This document shows, one piece after another, positions 13,801 to 21,100 of a DNA stretch of 35,957 nucleotides. Source of the DNA: Pseudonocardiales bacterium (GTDB taxonomy: Bacteria; Actinomycetota; Actinomycetes; Mycobacteriales; Pseudonocardiaceae); the NCBI GenBank assembly GCA_026393175.1, contig JAPLAT010000320.1, positions 1 to 35,957 of the forward strand, read 5' to 3'. The notes under the pieces are model-generated. The model saw only the letters and a list, made by a program, of their open reading frames with translations, had not been told where the DNA came from and ran no database searches. The translations under genes were made by a program, and so were the position numbers. Each line of letters opens with the position of its first letter. The first letter of the stretch is position 1.

Positions 13801-14907
13801 ATGACCGCCCTCGCCGAGCCGACCGCCGAGGAGCTCGCCGCCCTCGACGACCTGTACGCCGACTTCGCCGCCGCCCACATGACGCCGTTGTGGACCCAGA
13901 TCGGCGGCCTCATGCCGGTCACCCCGAGCCCGGCCGCGGTGCCGTTCCTGTGGCGCTGGTCGACGCTGCTGCCGCTGGCGCGCCGGGCCGGGGAGCTCGT
14001 GCCGGTCGGCCGGGGCGGGGAGCGGCGGGCGATCGCGCTGGCCAACCCCGGCCTGCCCGGCACGGCGTACGCGACGCCGACGCTGTGGTCGGCGATCCAG
14101 TACCTCGGCCCACGCGAGGAGGCGCCCGCCCACCGGCACACCCAGACCGCGTTCCGGTTCGTGGTGGAGGGCGAGGGCGTGTGGACGAACGTGGAGGGCC
14201 CGGGCGGGGGGGTCGACGCGATAGCGATGCGGCGCGGGGACCTGCTGCTCACCCCGGGCATGCACTTCCACGAGCACCACAACACCACCGACCACCCGAT
14301 GGCCTGGATCGACGGGCTCGACATCCCGCTGGTCCGCCAGATCGACGCCGGGTTCTTCGAGTTCGGCCCGGACGAGCTCGCGACCCGGGACACCCCGGCG
14401 GCCTCGCGCAACGAGCGGCTGTGGGGCCACCCCGGGCTGACGCCGGTCGGCGCGCCCGTGCCGCGGGCCTCGCCGCTGATGGCCTACCGGTGGGAGCACA
14501 CCGATGCCGCCCTGGCCGCCCAGCTGGAGCTGGCGGTCGAGGGCCACCCGGGCGTGGTGGGCCCCGGGCACGCGGCGGTCCGGTTCACCAACCCGGCGAC
14601 GGCGGGGGACTGCCTGTCGACGATGCGCTGCGAGATGCACCGCCTCGCCCCCGGCGCCGCGACGCGCACCCGGCGCGTCGCGGGGTCGGCGGTCTGGCAG
14701 GTGTTCTCGGGCTCGGGCACCGTCGCCGTCGGGGAGGAGACCTGGGAGGTCGGCACCGGGGACCTGTTCGCCGTGCCGTCGTGGGCGCCGGTGCGGATCG
14801 CCAGCGACGCGGGGCTGGACGCCTTCCGCTTCTCCGACGAGCCCGTCCTGGAGGCGCTGGGCCTGGCCCGCACGCAGACGGGGGACGGGGAGACCGGGGA
14901 CGCGTGA
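13801..14907 (+). CDS. Gentisate 1,2-dioxygenase
   Basis: 368-residue bicupin Fe(II) ring-cleavage enzyme converting gentisate (2,5-dihydroxybenzoate) to maleylpyruvate. Seen: an N-terminal cupin with the iron-ligand motif HRHTQTAFRF (His111 and His113), followed by GDLLLTPGMHFHEHHN with the third ligand (His about 155), GLDIPLVRQIDAGFFE typical of the family, and a second, degenerate cupin at about 285-350 (GSGTVAVGEETWEVGTGDLFAVPSW). The length is near the usual 340-370. The ATG at 13801 is chosen; the track's upstream start has no support. Its stop overlaps the start of the monooxygenase gene (GTGA). The final maleylpyruvate-processing hydrolase is not present here. Confidence 0.93.
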   Translation: MTALAEPTAEELAALDDLYADFAAAHMTPLWTQIGGLMPVTPSPAAVPFLWRWSTLLPLARRAGELVPVGRGGERRAIALANPGLPGTAYATPTLWSAIQYLGPREEAPAHRHTQTAFRFVVEGEGVWTNVEGPGGGVDAIAMRRGDLLLTPGMHFHEHHNTTDHPMAWIDGLDIPLVRQIDAGFFEFGPDELATRDTPAASRNERLWGHPGLTPVGAPVPRASPLMAYRWEHTDAALAAQLELAVEGHPGVVGPGHAAVRFTNPATAGDCLSTMRCEMHRLAPGAATRTRRVAGSAVWQVFSGSGTVAVGEETWEVGTGDLFAVPSWAPVRIASDAGLDAFRFSDEPVLEALGLARTQTGDGETGDA

Positions 14908-16043
14908 CCGACGTCGTCGTCGTCGGGGGCGGCATCGGCGGCCTCGCCGCGGCCGTGTGCTGCGCCCGGCGCGGGCTCGCCGTCCGGGTGCTGGAGCAGG
15001 CCCGGGCGTACGGCGAGGTCGGGGCGGGGATCCAGCTCGCGCCCAACGCCACCCGCGTCCTGCACCGCCTCGGCCTGCTCGACCGGCTCCGCGACGTCGG
15101 CGTCCGGCCGCGGCGCCTCGTGCTCTCCGACGCCGTCACCGGCGCCGAGCTGACCCACCTGCCGCTCGACGACCTCACCGCCCGCTACGGCGGCCCCTAC
15201 GTCGTGCTGCACCGCTCCGACCTGCTCGACGCGCTGCTCGACGCCGCACGCGCGGCGGGCGTGGCGCTGGAGACCGACGCCCGCGTGGAGTCCGTCGTCG
15301 ACACCGGCGCGGGCGTGAGCGCCCGCACCGCCGACGGCCGGGAGTTCGCCGGCGGGGTCCTGCTGGCCGCCGACGGCCTGCACTCCCGGGTCCGGCCGCT
15401 GCTGTGCGCCGACGAGCCGGTCGCCTCCGGCTACGTCGCCTACCGCGGCGCGGTCCCGCTCGACGCCGTGGCGCACCGCTCCGACCTGGCCGACGTCGTG
15501 GTGTTCGTCGGCCCGGGGCGGCACTTCGTGCAGTACCCGCTGCGCGCGGGGGAGCTGTACAACCAGGTCGCGGTCTTCCGCAGCCCGGCGTTCGCGCGGG
15601 GCGAGCCGGACTGGGGCGGCCCCGACGAGCTCGACGCCGCGTTCGCCGGCAGCTGCGACCACGTGCTCGGCGCCGTCGCCGCGGTGCGCCGCGACCTGCG
15701 CTGGCCGATGGCGGACCGGGAGCCGGTCGACACGTGGGTCGGGGGCCGGGTGGCGCTCCTCGGCGACGCGGCGCACCCCATGCTGCAGTACCTCGCCCAG
15801 GGCGCCTGCCAGGCGATCGAGGACGCCGACGCCGTCGCCGCCGCGCTGGCCGAGGAGCCGCCGGACGCCGCGCTGCGGGCCTACCAGGCCCGGCGCGCGC
15901 CCCGGGCGGCGTTCGTGCAGACCACGGCCCGGCGCTGGGGAGAGCTCTGGCACCTCGACGGCCCCGCCGCGGCGGCCCGGGACGCGGCGCTGCGCGCCCG
16001 GGCCCCCGACGACCACACCTGGGTGGCCCCCCTCTACGGCTGA
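14904..16043 (+). CDS. FAD-dependent monooxygenase, probable 3-hydroxybenzoate 6-hydroxylase
   Basis: 379 residues, single-component aromatic hydroxylase. Seen: the Rossmann FAD motif VVVGGGIGGLAAAV at the N terminus, GEVGAGIQLAPNATRVL, the DG motif LLAADGLHSRVRP, the second FAD motif RVALLGDAAHPMLQYLAQGACQAIEDA, and a family length of about 380-400. The AHPMLQYLAQG run is typical of 3-hydroxybenzoate 6-hydroxylases and related salicylate-type enzymes. Its position directly after and overlapping gentisate dioxygenase argues that it supplies gentisate, from 3-hydroxybenzoate (NADH, O2). Salicylate 5-hydroxylation is the less likely alternative. Starts at GTG 14904. A 20-bp-period inverted repeat follows its stop. 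Confidence 0.9.
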   Translation: MTDVVVVGGGIGGLAAAVCCARRGLAVRVLEQARAYGEVGAGIQLAPNATRVLHRLGLLDRLRDVGVRPRRLVLSDAVTGAELTHLPLDDLTARYGGPYVVLHRSDLLDALLDAARAAGVALETDARVESVVDTGAGVSARTADGREFAGGVLLAADGLHSRVRPLLCADEPVASGYVAYRGAVPLDAVAHRSDLADVVVFVGPGRHFVQYPLRAGELYNQVAVFRSPAFARGEPDWGGPDELDAAFAGSCDHVLGAVAAVRRDLRWPMADREPVDTWVGGRVALLGDAAHPMLQYLAQGACQAIEDADAVAAALAEEPPDAALRAYQARRAPRAAFVQTTARRWGELWHLDGPAAAARDAALRARAPDDHTWVAPLYG

Positions 16044-16045
16044 GG

Positions 16046-16117
16046 GTCCTCGCAGAGGGCAGGTCGTCCTCGCACACGTCCGGTCCCCTGCGAGGACCGC
16101 CGGACCTGTGCGGGGAC
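16046..16117. repeat. Nested inverted repeat with 20-bp period between convergent genes
   Basis: GTCCTCGCA occurs at 16046 and 16066; its inverted form occurs as TGCGAGGAC at 16089 and TGCGGGGAC at 16109. The four copies are mirror-symmetric about the same centre (16081.5), so both outer and inner pairs can form one hairpin. It fills the 85-bp gap between the monooxygenase stop (16043) and the MarR stop (16129), and could act as a bidirectional terminator. Confidence 0.85.
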
Positions 16118-16128
16118 GCCGCCGCCGG

Positions 16129-16542
16129 TCACGTGAGGGCGGCCCGGCAGCTGTTCAGGGCGGCGCGCAGGGCCGCGCGCTGCTCCGCGGACAGGTCGGC
16201 CACCATCCGCTCCTCCAGCGCGCCGACCTCGCCCGCCACCGCGGCGAGCTGCCGCCTGCCGGCCGCGGTCAGGCAGGTGCGCAGGCGGCGGCCGTGGCCG
16301 GGGTCGGGGGAGCGGTGGATCAGCCCGCGCCCCTCCAGCGCCGCGACGATGTCGGCCATGGCCTGCGGCGTGACGAAGGAGTTGCGGGCGAGCTCGGCGG
16401 TGGACAGGCCGTCGCGGCGCTCCAGCACCGTGAGCGCGGTGTAGGTCGCCGTCGTCAGGCCGTGCGGGCGCAGCAGCTCGTCGAGCCGGGCGCGGACCGC
16501 CAGCTCCACCTGCTTCACCGCGTACAGCAGCGAGGGCTCCAT
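16129..16542 (-). CDS. MarR-family regulator of the adjacent acyl-CoA operon
   Basis: 137 residues. Seen: the winged-HTH core with LDELLRPHGLTTATYTALTVLERRDGLSTAELARNSFVTPQAMADIVAALEGRGLIHRSPDPGHGRRLRTCLTAAG (quoted in part: STAELARNSFVTPQAMADI), including the wing DPGHGRRL. Helices at both ends form the dimerisation region. Known: MarR-type CouR and related regulators repress hydroxycinnamate catabolic operons and are relieved by aryl-CoA thioesters. The ATG at 16542 is chosen since the track's extension runs over the divergent gene. It lies 46 bp from the start of the enoyl-CoA hydratase with a palindrome between, so it most likely represses that operon and itself. Confidence 0.92.
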   Translation of the reverse strand: MEPSLLYAVKQVELAVRARLDELLRPHGLTTATYTALTVLERRDGLSTAELARNSFVTPQAMADIVAALEGRGLIHRSPDPGHGRRLRTCLTAAGRRQLAAVAGEVGALEERMVADLSAEQRAALRAALNSCRAALT

Positions 16543-16563
16543 CGCACCAGCTTCCCACAATGC

Positions 16564-16574
16564 CAGGTTTCCTG
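16564..16574. promoter_or_regulatory. Probable MarR operator
   Basis: CAGGTTTCCTG (arms CAGG/CCTG, three-base spacer) lies in the 46-bp spacer between marR and the enoyl-CoA hydratase gene, embedded in the only AT-rich run of the spacer (TTTCCTGTTAATTTC). It is well placed to block both promoters. Confidence 0.45.
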
Positions 16575-16588
16575 TTAATTTCGGCGGC

Positions 16589-17365
16589 ATGGACCTCCCC
16601 GCGACGCTGCAGGTGGAGGAGCACGGCGAGATCGCCGTGCTCCGGCTGCACCGCGCCGCCAAGCGCAACGCCCTCGACGACGCCACGGTGCTGGGCCTGA
16701 AGGCCTACTTCACCGACCCCCCGCCCGGGGTCCGCGCGGTCGTCCTCGACGCCGCGGGCGAGCACTTCTCCGCGGGCCTGGACATGGCGGAGCTGGCCGC
16801 GACCGGCGACCCGTTCGCCGGGATGGAGCACTCCCGGATGTGGCACCGGGCCTTCGAGCGCATGGAGCGCGGCCGGGTGCCGGTCGTCGCCGTGCTCAAG
16901 GGGGCCGTCGTCGGCGGCGGGCTGGAACTGGCCTGCGCCGCGCACATCCGGGTCGCCGAGGACACCGCGTTCTACGCGCTGCCCGAGGGGCAGCGCGGCC
17001 TGTTCGTCGGCGGCGGGGCGTCGGTGCGGGTGCCCCGGCTGATCGGCGTGCACCGGATGGCCGACCTCATGCTCACCGGCCGCGTGCTCGACGCCGACGA
17101 GGGCCACGCCCTGGGGCTGTCGCACTACCGGGCCGCGCCCGGCGAGGGGCCGGCCCGGGCCATGGAGCTGGCGAAGCGGATCGCGACCGCGGCCCCGATC
17201 ACCACGTTCGCGGTGCTGCAGGCGCTGCCGCGGATCGCCGAGAGCAGCCCCGACCAGGGCTACCTCACCGAGGCGCTGATGGCCGCGGTCGCCTCCAGCA
17301 GCGGCGAGGCCAGGGAGCGGATGGAGGCGTTCCTCTCCGGGCGCGGGCCGAAGGTGGACCGGTGA
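16589..17365 (+). CDS. Enoyl-CoA hydratase (crotonase family)
   Basis: 258 residues. Seen: the oxyanion-hole segments HFSAGLDMAEL (about 59-69) and GAVVGGGLELACAAHI (about 105-120), with both catalytic glutamates expected for hydration: Glu113 and Glu133 (in YALPEGQRG). It should add water across a 2-enoyl-CoA to give the 3-hydroxyacyl-CoA. It is the first gene of a four-gene operon; its TGA overlaps the GTG of the ligase. In cou-type clusters a homologue (CouM role) hydrates hydroxycinnamoyl-CoA. Isomerase or lyase activity cannot be excluded, but feruloyl-CoA hydratase/lyase-specific motifs are not seen. Confidence 0.9.
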   Translation: MDLPATLQVEEHGEIAVLRLHRAAKRNALDDATVLGLKAYFTDPPPGVRAVVLDAAGEHFSAGLDMAELAATGDPFAGMEHSRMWHRAFERMERGRVPVVAVLKGAVVGGGLELACAAHIRVAEDTAFYALPEGQRGLFVGGGASVRVPRLIGVHRMADLMLTGRVLDADEGHALGLSHYRAAPGEGPARAMELAKRIATAAPITTFAVLQALPRIAESSPDQGYLTEALMAAVASSSGEARERMEAFLSGRGPKVDR

Positions 17366-19311
17366 CCGCGCCCGAACTGCTCCGCACCCCGCCCGCCGAC
17401 CCGCGGGACGCCGGCCGCATCGGCGCGTTCGTCGCGCACGTCGAGCGAACCCGCGGGACGGCCTTCGCCGACTACGCCGCCCTGCACCACTGGTCGGTCA
17501 CCGACCTGGAGGGCTTCTGGTCCGCGCTCGTCGAGCACTTCGACATCGCCTTCACCACGCCGCCGACGGCCGTGCTGGGCCGCCGGGAGATGCCGGGCGC
17601 GCAGTGGTTCCCCGGCGCGGAGCTCAACTACGCCTTCCACGCCCTGCGCGGCACCGGCGTCGCCGACGACGACGTCGCGGTCGTGGCGCACTCGCAGACC
17701 CGCGCGGAGGTCGAGCTCACCTGGGCGCAGCTGCGCGAGGCCGTGGCGCGCGCCCGCGCCGGGCTCGTCCGGCTCGGGGTGGGGCGCGGCGACCGGGTCG
17801 TGGCCTACCTGCCGAACATCCCGGAGACCCTGGTCGCCTTCCTGGCCGCCGCGAGCCTGGGCGCGGTGTGGGCGAGCTGCGCGCCCGAGTTCGGCGCCCG
17901 CAGCGTGATCGACCGGTTCGCGCAGGTGGAGCCCACGGTGCTGCTCGCCGTCGGCGGCTACACCTACGGCGACAAGCCCGTCGACCGCCGCGCCGAGGTC
18001 GCCGCGCTGCGCGCCGGGCTGCCGACGCTGCGCCACGTCGTGGACGTCGCCTACGGCGGGGGCCCGCTCCCCGACGCCGTCACCTGGGAGGACCTGCTGG
18101 CCGAGCCGGGGCCGCTCGCGTTCGACCCGGTGCCGTTCGACCACCCGCTCTACGTCCTGTTCTCCTCCGGCACCACGGGCCGGCCCAAGGCGATCGTGCA
18201 CGGCCACGGTGGCATCACCGTCGAGCACACCAAGAACCACGCGCTGTCCTGGGACCTCGGCCCCGGCGACCGGCTCCAGTGGTTCACCACCACCGCGTGG
18301 ATGATGTGGAACGCGCTGGTGTCCGGCCTGGTCGTGGGCGCGTCGGTGGTGCTCATCGACGGGAACCCGGTGCACCCCGACCCCGGGTGGCAGTGGCGCC
18401 TGGCCGCGCGGACCGGGGCCACGGTGACGGGCGCGTCGCCGGGCTGGCTGATGGCGTGCCGCGCCGCGGGCCTGGCGCCGGGGCGGGAGCTGGAGTTCCC
18501 CCGGCTGCGCCAGATCGGGGTGGCGGGCAGCCCGCTGCCGCCCGAGGGCTACCGCTGGGTCACCGAGCAGTTCGGCCCCGGGGTGCTGCTCAACAACGGC
18601 AGCGGCGGCACCGACGTCTGCACGGGCATGGTCCAGGGCGGCCCCTGGCAGCCGGTGTGGCTCGGGGAGATCTCCGGCCCGACGCTCGGCGTGGCCGTCG
18701 CGGCGTTCGACGCCGAGGGACGCCCGGTCGTCGGCGAGCTGGGTGAGCTGGTGATCACCGAGCCGATGCCGAGCATGCCGGTGTGCTTCTGGGGCGACCC
18801 CGACGGCGAGCGCTACCGGGACACCTACTTCGACACCTGGCCCGGCGTGTGGCGCCACGGCGACTGGGCGCGGTTCCTGCCCACCGGCAGCTGCGTCATC
18901 GCCGGGCGCAGCGACGCGACGCTCAACCGCGGCGGGGTCCGGCTGGGCACCGCGGAGTTCTACGCGGTGGTCGAGGAGCTGCCCGAGGTGCAGGACAGCC
19001 TCGTCGTGCACCTGGAGGACGCGGCGGGCGGCAACGGCGAGCTGCTGCTGTTCCTGCAGCTCACCGAGGGGGTCGAGCTGGACGACGCGCTGCGTGCCCG
19101 GGTGGCCGGCGAGCTGCGCGCGGCCCTGTCGCCGCGGCACGTGCCCGACCGGATCGCGGCGGTGCCGGCGATCCCGCGCAACCGCACCGGCAAGAAGCTG
19201 GAGCTGCCGGTGAAGAAGATCCTGCGCGGGGCCGCGGTGGAGGACGTGGCCAGCCGCGACGTGCTCGCCGTGCCGACCGCGCTCGACGCGTTCGAGGCGA
19301 TCGCCCGATGA
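17362..19311 (+). CDS. Acyl-CoA synthetase of the acetoacetate-CoA ligase type
   Basis: 649 residues of the ANL superfamily. Seen: N-terminal ACAS_N-like region (LHHWSVTDLEGFWSALVEHF), the AMP-binding P-loop LFSSGTTGRPKAIVHG (about 267-282), the A5 NNGSGGTDVC, the A8 hinge RSDATLNRGGVRLG, and the C-terminal catalytic lysine region NRTGKKLELPVKKIL. The overall length and the C-terminal signature are those of acetoacetate-CoA ligase (AcsA/AACS) rather than typical 4-coumarate-CoA ligase. Its substrate in this operon may be a larger acid; this is the least certain step of the proposed pathway. GTG start in the preceding stop (GTGA); its own stop overlaps the dehydrogenase start (ATGA). Confidence 0.9.
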   Translation: MTAPELLRTPPADPRDAGRIGAFVAHVERTRGTAFADYAALHHWSVTDLEGFWSALVEHFDIAFTTPPTAVLGRREMPGAQWFPGAELNYAFHALRGTGVADDDVAVVAHSQTRAEVELTWAQLREAVARARAGLVRLGVGRGDRVVAYLPNIPETLVAFLAAASLGAVWASCAPEFGARSVIDRFAQVEPTVLLAVGGYTYGDKPVDRRAEVAALRAGLPTLRHVVDVAYGGGPLPDAVTWEDLLAEPGPLAFDPVPFDHPLYVLFSSGTTGRPKAIVHGHGGITVEHTKNHALSWDLGPGDRLQWFTTTAWMMWNALVSGLVVGASVVLIDGNPVHPDPGWQWRLAARTGATVTGASPGWLMACRAAGLAPGRELEFPRLRQIGVAGSPLPPEGYRWVTEQFGPGVLLNNGSGGTDVCTGMVQGGPWQPVWLGEISGPTLGVAVAAFDAEGRPVVGELGELVITEPMPSMPVCFWGDPDGERYRDTYFDTWPGVWRHGDWARFLPTGSCVIAGRSDATLNRGGVRLGTAEFYAVVEELPEVQDSLVVHLEDAAGGNGELLLFLQLTEGVELDDALRARVAGELRAALSPRHVPDRIAAVPAIPRNRTGKKLELPVKKILRGAAVEDVASRDVLAVPTALDAFEAIAR

Positions 19312-20204
19312 CGACCGTCGCCGTCCTCGGCACCGGCGTGATCGGGACGAGCTGGGCCGCGCACTTCCTGCGCCACGGCCTGTCCGTGGTCGCGACGGAC
19401 CCGGCCGCGGGCGCGGAGGACCGGCTGCGTGCCGGCGTGGCCGCGATCGGTGCCCCCGCCGAGCGGCTGCGCTTCACCGACGACGTCGGCGCCGCCGCCG
19501 CGGCCGCGGACTTCGTGCAGGAGAACGGCCCGGAGCGCGAGGACGTCAAGCTCGCGGTGATCGCCGCCGCCGACGCCGCCGCCCGGCCCGACGTCGTGAT
19601 CGCCAGCAGCTCGTCGGGCCTGCTGCCCAGCGCGATCGCCCGCGGCGCGGCGCACCACCCCGAGCGGGTGCTCGTGGGGCACCCGTTCCAGCCGCCGCAC
19701 GTCGTCCCGCTGGTCGAGGTGGTGCCGGGGGAGCGCACGGCGGAGGCCGCCGTCGACGCGGCCGTCGCGTTCTACACGGGCGTGGGCAAGAAGCCGGTGC
19801 GGCTGCGCCGCGAGCTGCCCGGCCACGTCGTCAACCGGTTGCAGGCGGCGCTGTGGCAGGAGGCGTACTCGCTGGTCGAGCGCGGCGTCGTGAGCGTCGC
19901 CGACATCGACACCGCGATCAGCAACGGTCCCGGCCTGCGCTGGGCGCTGCTCGGGCCGTTCGCCACCCAGCACCTCTCCGGCGGGGCGGGCGGCATCGCC
20001 CACGTGCTGGAGCACCTCGGCCCGCCCACCGAGGCGTGGTGGCGCGACCTCGGGCAGGTCACGCTCACCCCCGCGCTGGTCGACGCGATCGTCGCCGGTG
20101 TGGACGCGGAGCTGGGCGGGGCCGACCCCGCCGAGCTGGCCACCCGCCGCGACACCGCGCTGCGCGCGCTGCTGGACCTCAAGGCCGAAGGGGGCCTCGG
20201 ATGA
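19308..20204 (+). CDS. NAD-dependent 3-hydroxyacyl-CoA dehydrogenase
   Basis: 298 residues. Seen: the N-terminal Rossmann motif AVLGTGVIGTSWAAHFLRHG with Gly8, Gly10 and Gly13, an acidic residue at the end of the second strand (VATDPA), the VQENGPERED region, ASSSSGLLPS, and the conserved GHPFQPPHVVPLVEVVPG that marks the 3-hydroxybutyryl/carnitine/gulonate dehydrogenase branch. The C-terminal helical domain is short but complete. It would oxidise the 3-hydroxyacyl-CoA made by the hydratase to a 3-oxoacyl-CoA (CouN-like role). The ATG at 19308 overlaps the ligase stop, and its stop overlaps the amidohydrolase ATG. L-carnitine or gulonate dehydrogenase activity is the alternative. Confidence 0.88.
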   Translation: MTTVAVLGTGVIGTSWAAHFLRHGLSVVATDPAAGAEDRLRAGVAAIGAPAERLRFTDDVGAAAAAADFVQENGPEREDVKLAVIAAADAAARPDVVIASSSSGLLPSAIARGAAHHPERVLVGHPFQPPHVVPLVEVVPGERTAEAAVDAAVAFYTGVGKKPVRLRRELPGHVVNRLQAALWQEAYSLVERGVVSVADIDTAISNGPGLRWALLGPFATQHLSGGAGGIAHVLEHLGPPTEAWWRDLGQVTLTPALVDAIVAGVDAELGGADPAELATRRDTALRALLDLKAEGGLG

Positions 20205-21067
20205 CGCTCGACCTCGACGCGCTGGACGCCATCGACGTGCACGTGCACGTCGAGCAGGACGCCCACGGCTGCCTGTCCCTCGACCAGGAGCTGATGGACG
20301 CCTCGGCCGCCTACTTCAAGGCCGACCAGGACCGCACGCCCACGGTCGAGTCGATCGCGGCGTACTACCGGGAGCGGCGCACCGCGGCCGTCGTCTTCAC
20401 CGTGGACGCGACGACCGCGACCGGGCACCCCGCCCTGTCCAGCGAGGAGATCCTCGACGCCGCCGCGGCGCACGCCGACGTGCTCGTCCCGTTCGGGTCG
20501 GTGGACCCGCACGACGCGGCGGCGCCGGACCGGGTCCGCGCGCTGGCCGCCCGCGGCGCGCGGGGCTTCAAGTTCCACCCCAGCCTGCAGGCGTTCGCGC
20601 CGAACGACCCGGCGTTCTACCCGGTGTACGAGGCCGTCGCCGAGGCCGGCGTGCCCGCGCTGTTCCACACCGGCCAGACCGGCATCGGCGCCGGGCTGCC
20701 CGGCGGCCGCGGGATCAAGCTGCGCTTCTCCGACCCCATGCTCATCGACGACGTCGCCGCCGACTTCCCGCGGCTCACCGTCGTGCTCGCGCACCCGTCG
20801 GTGCCGTGGCAGGACGCCGCGATCTCGATGGCGACGCACAAGGCGAACGTCTACATCGACCTGTCGGGCTGGTCGCCGCGCTACTTCCCGCCCCAGCTCG
20901 TCCGCGCCGCGAACGGCCTGCTGAAGCGCAAGGTGCTGTTCGGGTCGGACTTCCCGGTCATCACGCCGGACCGCTGGCGCGCCGACTTCGACCGGCTGGA
21001 CGTCAAGGACGAGGTGCGGCCGCTGATCCTCAAGGACAACGCGGTGCGGATGCTGGGCCTGGGGTGA
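20201..21067 (+). CDS. Amidohydrolase-2 family enzyme, possible 3-oxoacyl-CoA C-C hydrolase
   Basis: 288 residues. Seen: the metal-binding HxH near the N terminus (IDVHVHVE, His14/His16), GFKFHPS, LFHTGQTG, VLAHPS and the catalytic Asp in FGSDFPV, in the order of the TIM-barrel amidohydrolase-2 family. Known: CouO of Rhodococcus, in the same kind of gene set, hydrolyses hydroxyphenyl-beta-ketoacyl-CoA to a hydroxybenzoate and acetyl-CoA (a hydrolytic retro-Claisen step). By context this enzyme would do the equivalent last step here. Decarboxylase activity (gamma-resorcylate decarboxylase-like) is another option for the fold, less likely given its neighbours. ATG within the preceding stop; last gene of the operon. 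Confidence 0.85.
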   Translation: MTLDLDALDAIDVHVHVEQDAHGCLSLDQELMDASAAYFKADQDRTPTVESIAAYYRERRTAAVVFTVDATTATGHPALSSEEILDAAAAHADVLVPFGSVDPHDAAAPDRVRALAARGARGFKFHPSLQAFAPNDPAFYPVYEAVAEAGVPALFHTGQTGIGAGLPGGRGIKLRFSDPMLIDDVAADFPRLTVVLAHPSVPWQDAAISMATHKANVYIDLSGWSPRYFPPQLVRAANGLLKRKVLFGSDFPVITPDRWRADFDRLDVKDEVRPLILKDNAVRMLGLG

Positions 21068-21100
21068 CCCGCGGGGCCGCGACGGTGCAGGATCCCGCGC

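Noticed and set aside
12723-14411. 562-residue minus-strand ORF across the iclR and gentisate region
   Set aside because: It is in the wrong frame relative to the clear IclR and dioxygenase proteins and shows only Arg/Pro/Ala-rich low complexity.
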